Part shown: positions 15,760-24,716 of the stretch, in pieces
Layout: the number at the start of each line of letters is the position of its first letter
Position numbering within the stretch: position 1 is the stretch's first letter
Assembly (NCBI RefSeq): GCF_015461805.1
Contig: NZ_JACVZE010000011.1
Location: forward strand, 62,001 to 126,000
DNA length: 64,000 bases
From: Pseudomonas pisciculturae
Lineage (GTDB): Bacteria > Pseudomonadota > Gammaproteobacteria > Pseudomonadales > Pseudomonadaceae
Direction: 5' to 3'
The notes under the pieces: generated by a model
Told to the model about the DNA's origin: nothing
The model's input: only the letters and a program-made list of their open reading frames with translations
The model's database searches: none
Position numbers and translations under genes: made by a program

Positions 15760-16274
15760 TGCGCTTGCTCCTTGGGCAGCAGGCCATCGCGTTGCACATC
15801 CTGGGCGAAGGCGCGGGTGATACGGCCGACGTTCTCTTGCTGCATGCCGCCGCTGCCATCGAGCAACCAGGTGTATTTTTGCGTGACGTTGCGGTAGCTG
15901 TACTGCTTCAACGGCTTGCCGTCGTGTTGCAGGGAAAACTCGGTGGTGGTGTCGATGCTCTGGGACAACGGCAACAGAAACAGGGTGGCCGTGCTCAGCA
16001 AAATCACCGGGAACGGCGGCAGGTCGCGCTGGCTGTTGTAGCGGATCAACACCGTATAGTCCCCCGGCTTGCCCATACCGGTCTCGACGCTGCGAAACAC
16101 CCCGGTTTCGCGCAGGTGGTTGCGGATTTGCGCAGCGGTGAGCGGGTCATCGACCATCACGTGGATCGGCTGGAGGTAGTCCTGGCCGTCGGGCAATGTG
16201 CGTTCGGGCAAGGTGTTGGTGGTCGCGCAGCCCGTCAGCAGGGCCACGGCGCCCAGGGCGATAAAGCGGTTCAT
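15756..16274 (-). CDS. Small lipoprotein (paralogous pair)
   Basis: A 172-aa protein with lipobox LTGC after a short hydrophobic signal. Mature sequence includes NHLRETGVFRSVETG, FPVILLSTATLFLLPL and LQHDGKPLKQYSYRNVTQK. It matches its downstream neighbour in layout. It overlaps both neighbours by 4 bases (ATGA type), so the three proteins are probably made in equal amounts and work together. No domain family is recognised and no function is proposed. Confidence 0.8.
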   Translation of the reverse strand: MNRFIALGAVALLTGCATTNTLPERTLPDGQDYLQPIHVMVDDPLTAAQIRNHLRETGVFRSVETGMGKPGDYTVLIRYNSQRDLPPFPVILLSTATLFLLPLSQSIDTTTEFSLQHDGKPLKQYSYRNVTQKYTWLLDGSGGMQQENVGRITRAFAQDVQRDGLLPKEQAQ

Positions 16275-16927
16275 GGGCGTTTCTCCTGGGGGCTCTGACC
16301 CGCACCACCGGGCAGCGGCACGACGATGTAGGGGGCGGCACTGCGGTAATCCAGCGGCATCAGCTCCAGCGACGGCAAGCCAGGCACAGATTGGCGCGCG
16401 ATGGCCTCATCGCGCGCCTGCTGGTCACGCCAACGGAACGCGCACGAGCCACCCAGGCACAACGAGCGAAACTCGCCCAGGTAATACGCCTTGCCCGCTT
16501 GCAGCCGCAGTGGCAGGTTGAATTTCTCCCGCGCCTGCACCGAGGTATAGGTGGTGCCCAACGTGGGTGAATAGTTGCTGGAGAAGAACTGGAAATCATA
16601 AAACTCATAATCCCCAGGCTTGAGTGGCAGCACGAACACACTGGCGGCGCCGTCCATTTCCTTCACGTCCTGGGGCGTTTCACGGCCCATGCCGATCCAT
16701 ATGCCGGCCGCACCGTACTCGGAGCCGCGTTTGCGAAACAACAGGCGTTGGTTGGGCGCGGGAGATGCCAACAGGCTTTGCGGGCCGATAGACCCCACCA
16801 GGTAGGCCACCGGTTCATTAGGGCCGGGTAGCAGCGGCGCGCTGACCATCGACGCGGGTTGAGTGCCACAGCCGGTCAAGGCGGCGGCCATTAAAAACAA
16901 GGCCAAGGGCCTGGAAAAGCAAGACAT
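16271..16927 (-). CDS. Lipoprotein, unknown function
   Basis: A 218-aa protein with a lipoprotein signal (hydrophobic stretch then LTGC at about residue 20). The mature region contains PVAYLVGSIGP, FVLPLKPGDYEFYDFQFF and GKAYYLGEFRSLCLGGSCAFRWRD, a beta-rich pattern seen in many uncharacterised proteobacterial lipoproteins. The start at ATG 16927 has AGGA 7 bases upstream; an ORF extension to 16981 is unlikely. It is the first gene of the three-lipoprotein operon and is divergent from another lipoprotein gene at 17121. Confidence 0.8.
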   Translation of the reverse strand: MSCFSRPLALFLMAAALTGCGTQPASMVSAPLLPGPNEPVAYLVGSIGPQSLLASPAPNQRLLFRKRGSEYGAAGIWIGMGRETPQDVKEMDGAASVFVLPLKPGDYEFYDFQFFSSNYSPTLGTTYTSVQAREKFNLPLRLQAGKAYYLGEFRSLCLGGSCAFRWRDQQARDEAIARQSVPGLPSLELMPLDYRSAAPYIVVPLPGGAGQSPQEKRP

Positions 16928-17120
16928 GTTCGATCCTGAGCACGGGCATAAGGGAAGCAGCAGACGGCCCAGGACAAGCATGCATTGGCCCTCCTGGCGC
17001 TGCGCCTCGCGTCGCTGCGAGGGGCCCGCATGGTACGGGAGCGACGGGGGCGTTGACCAGCGATGCAGAGGCTCGACGCACTGCTATCATCTAGACACTA
17101 TTCATGACACGGAGGTCTCT

Positions 17121-17588
17121 ATGCGCCTGACAATGGCTCCAGCCCTACTGCTGACCGCCCTCGCCCTCACCGGCTGCAGCATCAAACAAACCGTCACCCC
17201 TGTAACGTTCACCAGCGCCCCGGCCCCGCAGATCTGCATGATCCCCGCCGAAGGCCTGCGTGCCGGGTTCAACACGACCTACACCGCACAGCTGCGAAGC
17301 AAGGGCTTCCAGACCCGGGAGTTGCCGCCAGGTACTCCGCCGGCCAGTTGTGCACTGGCGACCACTTACATCGGCCAATGGAGTTGGGACATGGCCCTGT
17401 ACATGAGCTATGCCGACATCCAAGTGTTTGAGAATGGCCGACGCATCGGCCAAGCGTTGTATGACTCAACTTCGGGTGGCGCGCGGATGGGCAAGTTTAT
17501 CGATGCCCAAAGCAAGATCATCGAAATGACCGATCAGTTATTCCCGAATGCCTCCTACGGCACACCGCAGGTTAGCCAATTCCCATAG
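17121..17588 (+). CDS. Lipoprotein (Sbal_3080-like)
   Basis: A 155-aa lipoprotein with a strong GGAGG site at 17111-17115 and lipobox LTGC (LLLTALALTGCSIKQ). The mature protein keeps two further cysteines (APQICM and PPASCAL) about 40 residues apart that may form a disulfide, and ends in a helix. It resembles the small Sbal_3080-type lipoproteins of gamma-proteobacteria, function unknown. It is divergent from the three-lipoprotein operon, sharing its promoter region, and its 3' end overlaps the convergent PPOX-like gene by 17 bases. Confidence 0.78.
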   Translation: MRLTMAPALLLTALALTGCSIKQTVTPVTFTSAPAPQICMIPAEGLRAGFNTTYTAQLRSKGFQTRELPPGTPPASCALATTYIGQWSWDMALYMSYADIQVFENGRRIGQALYDSTSGGARMGKFIDAQSKIIEMTDQLFPNASYGTPQVSQFP

Positions 17589-18504
17589 CCAGGCTGAAGG
17601 GCGAAAACTCCATAAACCGCCACTTCAACGCCAGCGCCGCCGGGCGTCGCACCACCTGTTCCACGCTCACCGTCCACAACCGCTGCGCCCCTTCGAACTC
17701 GGCCACTCGCGGCCCACTGAGGATCAAGGCGGTGCGCCCGGTAACCTGCAATACGTCTCCCGATTCGAAGTCGATAAACAACAGCCCCGCCACCGGGTTG
17801 GCGTGCAGGTTACCGAGGGTGTTGAAGAACTGGTTGCCGGCAAAGTCGGGGATGGTCAACAGGTTGCCGTCAACACGCACAAACCCGCTATTGCCACCGC
17901 GATGGGAGACGTCTACCGAGCGTTCGCCCTCTGCGTCGATGTAGCTGGCAACAAAGAAGGTGTCGGCGTTGCGGATCATCGCTTGCGCGGTGTCATCCAA
18001 CACCGTGGCGCGCTCGGCGAGGTTACCGGGTTTGCGGGCGACGGCCTCTACCGGCCGCAGTTGGATGTACTTGGGGCAGTTGCCGTAGGTGTGCACCACG
18101 TCAACCGAGAAACCCTCGTAGTCCAGGGCACCGATGCGGCCGTTCATGCGGTTGCGTCGGCGGGTATTGAGGTCGATGCCCAGCAGGCCCACTGCGCCAC
18201 CCTGGCGCAAGGCCGAGCGTGCCGGGTCGCTCATCGATGGAAGGCTATCGACCTGCAAGGTGTGCGGGTGCGGTGAATGGGCAAAGCCTGGGGCGCCTTC
18301 CACCATCGTCGCCCAGGGGATGCCTTGGTCGTCAACGACAGCAAGCAACAGGTACGGCAGCAAGGGGTAGAAGTCCCGGTGTTGTTCGGGCAGGTGATCG
18401 CGGATCACCTTGGGCCCGATCATCGCCATGCGTTCGGCCACGCCAACCGCTTCTTGCAGGTGCCGTTCGCCAGCATGCCAGGGGGACTGTTCAATCGGAT
18501 TCAT
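17572..18504 (-). CDS. Pyridoxamine 5'-phosphate oxidase-like flavin-binding protein
   Basis: A 310-aa protein with a PPOX/FMN-binding split-barrel: LLPYLLLAVVDDQGIPWATMVEG in the first half, and DTFFVASYIDAEGERSVDVSHRGG with VRVDGNLLTIPDFAGNQFFNTLGNL in the second. The latter is the FMN phosphate-binding pattern of the family. These cytoplasmic proteins act as flavin reductases, oxidoreductases or general FMN binders; the substrate is unknown. ATG 18504 sits 8 bases from AGGAAGG; an in-frame ATG two codons upstream is too close to the site. It is a single-gene unit downstream of fetB on the same strand. Confidence 0.85.
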   Translation of the reverse strand: MNPIEQSPWHAGERHLQEAVGVAERMAMIGPKVIRDHLPEQHRDFYPLLPYLLLAVVDDQGIPWATMVEGAPGFAHSPHPHTLQVDSLPSMSDPARSALRQGGAVGLLGIDLNTRRRNRMNGRIGALDYEGFSVDVVHTYGNCPKYIQLRPVEAVARKPGNLAERATVLDDTAQAMIRNADTFFVASYIDAEGERSVDVSHRGGNSGFVRVDGNLLTIPDFAGNQFFNTLGNLHANPVAGLLFIDFESGDVLQVTGRTALILSGPRVAEFEGAQRLWTVSVEQVVRRPAALALKWRFMEFSPFSLAMGIG

Positions 18505-18592
18505 GGTCATCACCTTCCTCGGGCACAGCCAGGAGCCTCTTAGGATAGTCGGCCAGCCGCACATTGCCTTACCGCGCAAGGCGCTACGCCCA

Positions 18593-19384
18593 TCACCGCT
18601 CTTGCAGCCGCTCGCGTAAAAAACGATGCCCCACCGAAAACAATCGTCGATACGTCAACAACACCGCGCCCACGGTGCCCAACGCTGACGACGCCGCAAT
18701 CAAGAACATGATCACGATCTGGTACCGCACCGCGTCCACCGGGCTTTCCCCCGCCAGTACCTGGCCGGTCATCATGCCGGGCAGGCTGACGATGCCGACC
18801 ACGGTCATCTGGTTGAGCGTGGGGATCATCCCCGCCCGCACGGCCTGGCGGATCGGCTCCTGGGCGGCTTCCCAGCGTGAGCCGCCGAGGGCCAGGATCA
18901 TCTCGATGGTGTTGCGCCCCGAGGTCAGCTCCTGGGTCATGCGCTCGATGCCCAAGGACACACCGGTAAGCGTGTTGCCCAGGATCATGCCCAAAATCGG
19001 GATCGCATACTGCGGCTCGTACCAAGGGTGGATGCGGATCACCGCAAACAACCCCACCGCCGTCACCAGCCACGAACTGCCCCACACCGACAAAATGCTG
19101 TCGACCCGCTGCCCCTTGTACGTTCGGCGCCCGCGCCCGGCCGCCGAGAGGCCGGCAATCAGGGTCATGGCGCACATCAGCGGCAGCACCACATACCAAT
19201 AGGCAAACTCGAACACCCACCCCAGCAGGTAACCGATGGCCAGCAGTTGCACCACGGTGCGCACGGCCGCCCACAGCAATTGGCGGCCCAGGCCCAGGCG
19301 CAGCAACAATGACAGCGCGCCGTTGATGAGAATCAGCGAGGCGGCGATGCTCATGTCCAGGGCGGTGAGGTTTTGATAGTTCAT
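18593..19384 (-). CDS. fetB: Iron export ABC transporter permease FetB
   Basis: A 263-aa polytopic protein of the UPF0014/FetB family, with about seven TM segments. It has the diagnostic loop RMTQELTSGRNTIEMILALGGSRWEA and the PTLNQMTVVGIVSLPGMMTGQ stretch. FetB with FetA forms an inner membrane exporter that lowers labile iron and protects against peroxide stress in E. coli. It overlaps the upstream fetA by 4 bases. Its presence a little upstream of a ferric-enterobactin uptake locus is likely coincidental, but both concern iron balance. Confidence 0.93.
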   Translation of the reverse strand: MNYQNLTALDMSIAASLILINGALSLLLRLGLGRQLLWAAVRTVVQLLAIGYLLGWVFEFAYWYVVLPLMCAMTLIAGLSAAGRGRRTYKGQRVDSILSVWGSSWLVTAVGLFAVIRIHPWYEPQYAIPILGMILGNTLTGVSLGIERMTQELTSGRNTIEMILALGGSRWEAAQEPIRQAVRAGMIPTLNQMTVVGIVSLPGMMTGQVLAGESPVDAVRYQIVIMFLIAASSALGTVGAVLLTYRRLFSVGHRFLRERLQER

Positions 19385-20064
19385 GGTTGGGCCGCCCCGC
19401 TCAACACGCCGGCACTCATGTGCAGGTGCAGCGTGCTCATGCGCCGCGCCTGTTCCAGGTCATGGGACACCCAGATACATGCGCGGGTGTTATCGCCGGC
19501 AAACCAGGCGTCGATCAACGCTTCCACTTCGCGGGATGAGGTGGGGTCGAGGGCAGCGGTAGGTTCGTCCAGCAACAGCACCTCCGGGTTCAGTTGCAGC
19601 GTGCGGATCAGCGAGACCACCTGAGACTCGCCACCCGACAAATCGGCCGCGTTTTTTGCCAGGAAGTCGGGCGCCTTGCCAGCATGCCCCAATAACGTGG
19701 TGACCGTGGCCAGGTCGAAGCTGCGCTTGTGTGAAGTCTTGAGGCTGAACGGAAAGCGCAGGTTGTCTTCCACCGTGCCTTCGATCAGCGCCGGGCGCTG
19801 GGACAGGTAGCTGATATGGCAGCGGTAATGGGGAATCTGTGCGTTGCTGATCGCTTGGCCATTCCACAGGATCTGCCCTGAAGTCGGCGCATCCAGCAGG
19901 GCCAAGGCGCGCAGGAACACACTTTTGCCGGAGCCGGAAGAACCGGTGATGGACACACGATCGGCGGCATTCAAAGTGAAATCAGTGGGTTGAAGCAAGG
20001 CCACATGGCGGCGCTCGTCAAAGCGCGTAAGGGCGCGGGTTTCAATCAATGGGGTGTCAGTCAT
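19381..20064 (-). CDS. fetA: Iron export ABC transporter ATPase FetA
   Basis: A 227-aa ATPase with Walker A GSSGSGKSV, signature LSGGESQVVSL, Walker B VLLLDEPTAALDP and H-loop ISHD-like WVSHD. The pairing with FetB by a 4-base overlap identifies it as FetA (YbbL). It powers export of iron through FetB. ATG 20064 (MTDTPLIETRALTRF) is chosen as a family-like start; an upstream in-frame start at 20106 adds 14 residues with no conservation. Divergent from the DUF1835 gene. Confidence 0.9.
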   Translation of the reverse strand: MTDTPLIETRALTRFDERRHVALLQPTDFTLNAADRVSITGSSGSGKSVFLRALALLDAPTSGQILWNGQAISNAQIPHYRCHISYLSQRPALIEGTVEDNLRFPFSLKTSHKRSFDLATVTTLLGHAGKAPDFLAKNAADLSGGESQVVSLIRTLQLNPEVLLLDEPTAALDPTSSREVEALIDAWFAGDNTRACIWVSHDLEQARRMSTLHLHMSAGVLSGAAQP

Positions 20065-20236
20065 GAACTCACTACTCGGGGAACAACTTGCAATAAAATA
20101 CCTCACTGCCTATATTCCCCGCCTGGCGTTTTCTACGCCACCTTCCGCGGAAAGGGCTGCGCCCAAGACACTGCAACACCCTCATTTTTTACGACTCCCA
20201 ACCTTAAAGCGGACAAGGTTCATACAAGGAGCTCGT

Positions 20237-21415
20237 ATGTCTCAACACTTCAACACCGACGGCCGTCTCAACCTTGAGCAGCAGCGCAAGCGCGCCAAGG
20301 AACTGTTGCCGCGCCTCAAGGCCCAGGACCCCAGCGCCACACTGTCCCAAGCCCAATGGGAGATCGCCAAGCAACTGGGGTTCCGCAGTTGGCCCAAGCT
20401 CAAGGCCCATGTCGATGCCATCGACTTTGCCGCACGCCATCCCGATTTTGCCGCCAGCGATGAGGCCCGTACCACCCACTGGCGCTGCGGTAATGACATC
20501 GCCCACAGCCTGCAACTGGCCGGGTTCAAGGGCCAGTTTCAGATGCTCAGCGACCCGTTGTGCATGGGGCCGGTGCGTGATTTGCCCACCGCGGACTATC
20601 AAGCGCTGCGCAGCACCTTCATCAGCCAGGCATTTGCCATGGATAAGGACGACGCGGCACGCAGGCTGGCCGACGAATACATCCAACTCGAAGCCCTGGC
20701 CAATGCCGAACACAGCGTGCTGTGGTGCGAAGCCGATGCCTATGACCAACTGTTCCTGATCCGCGCATTAGCGGGCTTGGAGCGGGCACCGTGCAAGCTG
20801 GAGCTGATCGAGGTCGACCGCATCCCTGGCGTGCAACGCTTTATCGGCATCGGCCAACTGGCCCCGGACCTGCTCGCCTGGCTATGGCCGCAGCGGCGTT
20901 TGATCGAGGATGACGCGGTGCACTTGGCCAAACAGGCGTGGGCAGCCTATTGCGACAGCACGCCGCTCAAGTGGGCCGAATTGGCCCATGGCAACCACCC
21001 CGCCCTGCCCTTTATGGCGCCCGCCTTGTTGCGCCAATTGCAGGAACTGCCCGGTGCGCGTGACGGATTATCGCTGACCGAACGCCTGACCCTGGCCTAC
21101 CTCGCCGAAGCAGGCCCCAAACCGGCTGGCCGGGTGTTCGCCGAATTGATGGCCAAGCGCGAACCACTGCCGTTTCTGGGGGACATGATGTTCTTTGCGT
21201 TGTTGCGGCCGTTGATCGATGGTGCGGCGCCGCTGTTGACGGAGACAGAGGCAGGTTTGGTGCTGACGCAATTGGGTCAGGCCGTGCTCGATGGGCAGGC
21301 GTATTGGTTGGAGCACGCCAGTCATGAGCGATGGGTGGGTGGTGTTTGTCTGCGGCCTGGAGGAGCGCATTGGATGCTTGATGAGCAGCTCCAGCCCGTG
21401 CTGAATAGTCACTAG
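20237..21415 (+). CDS. DUF1835 domain protein
   Basis: A 392-aa protein with a strong AAGGAG ribosome site at 20226-20231. Residues about 10-60 (NLEQQRKRAKELL...GFRSWPKLKAHVDA) form the helical 'SWPKLKAHV' motif often found ahead of ankyrin or DUF domains. Residues about 82-200 match DUF1835 (HWRCGNDIAHSLQLAGFKG, SDPLCMGPVRD). The remainder fits the helical DUF3658-like partner. Function is unknown; DUF1835 proteins are cytoplasmic and are sometimes linked to nucleic acid or stress roles, without proof. An apparent longer frame from 20054 is not needed. Confidence 0.82.
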   Translation: MSQHFNTDGRLNLEQQRKRAKELLPRLKAQDPSATLSQAQWEIAKQLGFRSWPKLKAHVDAIDFAARHPDFAASDEARTTHWRCGNDIAHSLQLAGFKGQFQMLSDPLCMGPVRDLPTADYQALRSTFISQAFAMDKDDAARRLADEYIQLEALANAEHSVLWCEADAYDQLFLIRALAGLERAPCKLELIEVDRIPGVQRFIGIGQLAPDLLAWLWPQRRLIEDDAVHLAKQAWAAYCDSTPLKWAELAHGNHPALPFMAPALLRQLQELPGARDGLSLTERLTLAYLAEAGPKPAGRVFAELMAKREPLPFLGDMMFFALLRPLIDGAAPLLTETEAGLVLTQLGQAVLDGQAYWLEHASHERWVGGVCLRPGGAHWMLDEQLQPVLNSH

Positions 21416-21429
21416 CACCACGGGCTCCC

Positions 21430-21518
21430 TGTGGGAGGGGGCTTGCTCCCGATGGCGGTGTGTCAGTCAGCACATCTGTTACTGTTACACCGCTATCGGG
21501 AGCAAGCCCTCTCCCACA
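21430..21518. repeat. REP pair
   Basis: Inverted REP units (tgtgggagggggcttgctcc ... gggagcaagccctctcccaca) with a short central spacer. They sit between the convergent DUF1835 and pfeE-like genes, where they may serve as a bidirectional transcript end. Confidence 0.9.
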
Positions 21519-21530
21519 TTTATAACTGTG

Positions 21531-22397
21531 TTAAGGCTGGCTGAGGTGTTCCAGGGTGTAGCGCAGCGACGCCGGCAACATCGGGCCGTGGCTCAGGCCA
21601 GGAAAGGCCTGGTACTGCACCGTCAACCCCTGCACCCGCTGCAAATCCCCCAACAGTTTCTTCGCCGCCCCATCCCCTTTCGGCCCATGTTGCATCGACG
21701 GGCTCGCCGGTTCCTCATCCCCGCGCATCATCAGCAAGGTCGGGTGTTTGCCCCTGAACCGCTGCGTCAACCCCTCGGTATGAATCACCCCACCGTTCCA
21801 CCACAACGACGGGCTCGCCGCCGCGTATTCATCGAACGCATCCGGCCGGGTCATCAGCGTGTACAGCACCAACAACCCACCGTAGGAATGCCCCCACAGC
21901 AACTGCCGCTTGGGCTTTTCTTCCAGTCGCTGGTTGATCAATGGGCGGATCTGCTGGGTCAGCAGATCCAGGAACGGCTCCGCCCCGCCACTCGGCACAT
22001 CGGTCAATGGGTCCCGTTGCACGCCCTCGCCCACCTGCGGCGTGTAGTCGAAGGTGCGCGCCGTGCGTTCGATACGCAGCGGCGTGGCGTACCCCACTGC
22101 CACCAGCACCGGCGGCGTGGGGCTGTGGGACAGGCGGTTGAGCAACGCCGTATCCAACGCCGCCATCGCCGCGTTGCCGTCCAGCAGGTAGGCCACCGGG
22201 TTGGCCGCGCTGACCTTGAGCGGGCGGCCCAGCCAGATGCGGTAGTGGCGGGCGCCGTCGGCGGAGTCCAGTTCCAGGGTGCTGAAGCTGTAGTCGCTGG
22301 CCTCGCGCAATACCTTGGCGTCCATCAACTGGTCCGGTGCGGGTTTGGCAAGCGCACATTGGGCAACGAGCAGCGCCAGGAAGATCCCACAGCGCAT
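21531..22397 (-). CDS. pfeE: Periplasmic siderophore esterase (PfeE/IroE-like)
   Basis: A 288-aa alpha/beta hydrolase of the Fes/IroE esterase group, with a signal peptide (FLALLVAQCALA). The nucleophile elbow is WGHSYGG and the late GLSHGPMLPASLRY has the catalytic His in the HGxM context typical of enterobactin esterases. PfeE cleaves ferric-enterobactin in the periplasm so iron can be released. Its start overlaps the stop of the TonB-dependent receptor (22397-), and the two-component genes lie upstream, reproducing the pfeR-pfeS-pfeA-pfeE order of P. aeruginosa. Confidence 0.88.
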   Translation of the reverse strand: MRCGIFLALLVAQCALAKPAPDQLMDAKVLREASDYSFSTLELDSADGARHYRIWLGRPLKVSAANPVAYLLDGNAAMAALDTALLNRLSHSPTPPVLVAVGYATPLRIERTARTFDYTPQVGEGVQRDPLTDVPSGGAEPFLDLLTQQIRPLINQRLEEKPKRQLLWGHSYGGLLVLYTLMTRPDAFDEYAAASPSLWWNGGVIHTEGLTQRFRGKHPTLLMMRGDEEPASPSMQHGPKGDGAAKKLLGDLQRVQGLTVQYQAFPGLSHGPMLPASLRYTLEHLSQP

Positions 22398-24619
22398 CAG
22401 AACGACGCCGTCAGGCTAGTGAACAGCGTTCGGCCAGACTGGTTGTAAGTGGCCGCACCCGCGCCGTCGATGTTGTTCACGCCTTGGGCATTGCCCTCGC
22501 GCCACAAGCGTTTGTCGAACACGTTGTCCACACCGGCGGTGAGGCTCAGGTTTTTGGTGATCGCATAGGTGCCGCTCACCCCGGCGATGGCATACGGCGA
22601 CAGCTGGTTGTTCGACGTGCCCGTCACGCGGTAGCCGTGGTAGTCGTATTTTTTTGGGGTTTGCTTGCCGTACCAGGCCACGTTCGCTTGCACAGACAGG
22701 TCCTGGGTCACTTGCCAGTCGAGCATGGAGTTAAGGGTGAATTTTGGCGTTACCGACAGCACATCGCCGGTCTGTTTGTTTTTCGATTGCAGCATGTAGG
22801 TGAAGTTGTTGGACCAGGTCAGCGATTCGGCCAACGGCAAGGTGAGGTTGCCTTCGAGCCCTTCGACCAGTGCCTTGGGCACGTTTTCCCACTGGAACAC
22901 GTTGGCACCGGCGGTGGTACCGGTACCACCCGTGGCGGTACCGACCGGGGTCAGGCCGGATTCGATCTTGTTCTTGTAGTCGTTGCGAAAGTACGTCAAC
23001 CCAGCGACCACGCCGTCGTTGCGGTACTCGATACCCAGCTCTTTGTTGACGCTGGTTTCTGCCTCAAGGTCGGCGTTACCTTGCAGGTAGCAACTCTTGG
23101 TGGAGCCGTAGCAACCCTGGCCGTTGCTGTACAGCAAGTAGTTGGGGTTGAGCTGATACAGGTTCGGCGCCTTGTAGGAACGCGCGATGCCGGCCTTCAA
23201 GGTCAGGGTGTCGGTGAGCACCTGGGACAGGTTCAACGACGGGCTCCAGTTGTCGCCGACGATATCGTGGTGGTCCAGGCGCAGGCCGGGGGTCAGCCGC
23301 GTGCCGGGGCGCAGTTCGATGTTATCTTCGGCAAACACCGAGAAGATCCGCGACGACGACGTGCTGCTGCGGTTGGTGCTGGTCAGCCCGGCCACGCTGC
23401 CGCCTGCGGTGGTGGTCTGGGTGTTGGCGCTCGGGTCGTCGAGCTTGGACTCGACCCACTCGGTGCCCAGGGTCAGCACCTGTTCGAAACCCAAGTGCAG
23501 CGGCAGGCTGACTTCGCCGTGGGCGGTCAGGTCACGCAGTGTGGTGGTGTAGAAATCGGTGTTGGCGAAGATGCCTTCGGTGCCGCCCGCGAGGCCTTCG
23601 TTGATACGGCTGTTGCGGGTCTTTTCGTATTGCAGGTAGGCCAGGCTGCTGCCCAAATCCCATTCGCCACGGTGGGTCAGCGCGTAGTGTTCGCGGTAGA
23701 GGATGTTGGTCTCATGGCCGAGCATGCTTTTCACGCTGGCATTGCTGTTGGTGTTCTGGGTATCGCCGGTATAGATGTTGCCCTGGCGGCTGAAGCCGGC
23801 CTCCAGGTCGAGTGTTTGCTCAGGGGTCATTTTCCAGCTGAGCAGGCCGTTGACGTCCTTGTTGCGCACGCCTTCGCGCCCCGCCGGCAGCGTGCCGATC
23901 TGGGTGCCGTAGCGGGTGGATTCGTGGCCGCTGTTGATGTCGGCATCGTCGGCGTTGGTCTTGGCGATATTGCCGTACACGCGGTAGCTGAGGTTATCGG
24001 TGATCGGGCCGTTGAGGCCAAAGTTCATGCGCTCGGTCTCGCCTTCTTCTTTGTGCTGGGCGAAGTTGTGATAAATCGTGGCCGAGCCGTGGGTCTCGGT
24101 GCCCGGTTGCTTGGTGATGATATTCACCACGCCACCCGCTGCGCCGTTGCCGTAACGGGCGGCGGCTGGGCCACGGATGACTTCGATGCGTTCTACTTGG
24201 TCGGCCGGCACCCAGTTGGTGTCGCCACGGCTGTCACGCTCGCCACGCCAGCCGTAGCGCACAGAGTTGCGGCTGCTGACCGGTTTGCCGTCCACCAGAA
24301 TCAAGGTGTTTTCCGGGCCCATGCCACGGATGTCGATCTGGCGGTTGTTGCCGCGCTGGCCGCTGCTGGAGTTACCGGTGAGGTTCACCCCCGGCATGGT
24401 GCGGATGATCTCCGACAGGTCGTTGGCTGGAGGGCGCTTCTTGATGTCTTCAGCGGTGATGATCGACACGCCAGGCATCTGCTTGATCTCTTCCTGAGCG
24501 GTGCCCAATACGGTCTGGGTCGGCAGCTCCATCTGCGCGGGGGCTTCGGCCTCGGCGGCAAAGCCGGCAACGGGCAAGAAGCTGCAAATACTCACGGCAA
24601 GCAGGGACAAGCGGAACAT
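22397..24619 (-). CDS. pfeA: Ferric-enterobactin TonB-dependent receptor (PfeA/PirA/FepA family)
   Basis: A 740-aa outer membrane receptor: signal peptide (ends GFAAEA), TonB-box-like ELPTQTVLG, and the plug domain with GVSIITAEDIKKRPPANDLSEI, MPGVNLTGNSSSGQRGNNRQ, RGMGPENTLILVDGKPVSSR and RIEVIRGPAAARYGNGAAGG. A 22-strand barrel follows, ending in the expected aromatic residue (SLTASF). The plug sequence with RTMPGVNLTGN and SVRYGWRGERDSRGD is the FepA/PfeA/PirA signature for catecholate siderophores. It is preceded by a Fur-box-like site and downstream of PfeRS. Pseudomonas uses it to take iron bound to enterobactin made by others. Confidence 0.92.
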   Translation of the reverse strand: MFRLSLLAVSICSFLPVAGFAAEAEAPAQMELPTQTVLGTAQEEIKQMPGVSIITAEDIKKRPPANDLSEIIRTMPGVNLTGNSSSGQRGNNRQIDIRGMGPENTLILVDGKPVSSRNSVRYGWRGERDSRGDTNWVPADQVERIEVIRGPAAARYGNGAAGGVVNIITKQPGTETHGSATIYHNFAQHKEEGETERMNFGLNGPITDNLSYRVYGNIAKTNADDADINSGHESTRYGTQIGTLPAGREGVRNKDVNGLLSWKMTPEQTLDLEAGFSRQGNIYTGDTQNTNSNASVKSMLGHETNILYREHYALTHRGEWDLGSSLAYLQYEKTRNSRINEGLAGGTEGIFANTDFYTTTLRDLTAHGEVSLPLHLGFEQVLTLGTEWVESKLDDPSANTQTTTAGGSVAGLTSTNRSSTSSSRIFSVFAEDNIELRPGTRLTPGLRLDHHDIVGDNWSPSLNLSQVLTDTLTLKAGIARSYKAPNLYQLNPNYLLYSNGQGCYGSTKSCYLQGNADLEAETSVNKELGIEYRNDGVVAGLTYFRNDYKNKIESGLTPVGTATGGTGTTAGANVFQWENVPKALVEGLEGNLTLPLAESLTWSNNFTYMLQSKNKQTGDVLSVTPKFTLNSMLDWQVTQDLSVQANVAWYGKQTPKKYDYHGYRVTGTSNNQLSPYAIAGVSGTYAITKNLSLTAGVDNVFDKRLWREGNAQGVNNIDGAGAATYNQSGRTLFTSLTASF

Positions 24620-24671
24620 GGGGCGATCTCCAAACGTCTACCCGACCGATAGCGGCGGGCCATCAAAGATC

Positions 24672-24690
24672 GCAGATGATAATCAGATGC
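24672..24690 (-). promoter_or_regulatory. Fur-box candidate upstream of pfeA
   Basis: The 19-bp stretch centred on atgataatca matches the Fur consensus at 12 of 19 positions, including the central block. It lies about 55 bases before the pfeA start, between pfeS and pfeA. Control by Fur and iron is expected for this receptor; a PfeR site could overlap. Confidence 0.55.
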
Positions 24691-24716
24691 AATAACGAGT
24701 AAAGAAACTTAACTTT

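Noticed and set aside
22337..24652. Long plus-strand ORF of 771 codons
   Set aside because: It lies wholly antisense to the pfeA receptor gene, which has clear domain motifs. Its composition (rich in Gly, Val, Arg, Gln) is that of a GC-rich shadow frame.
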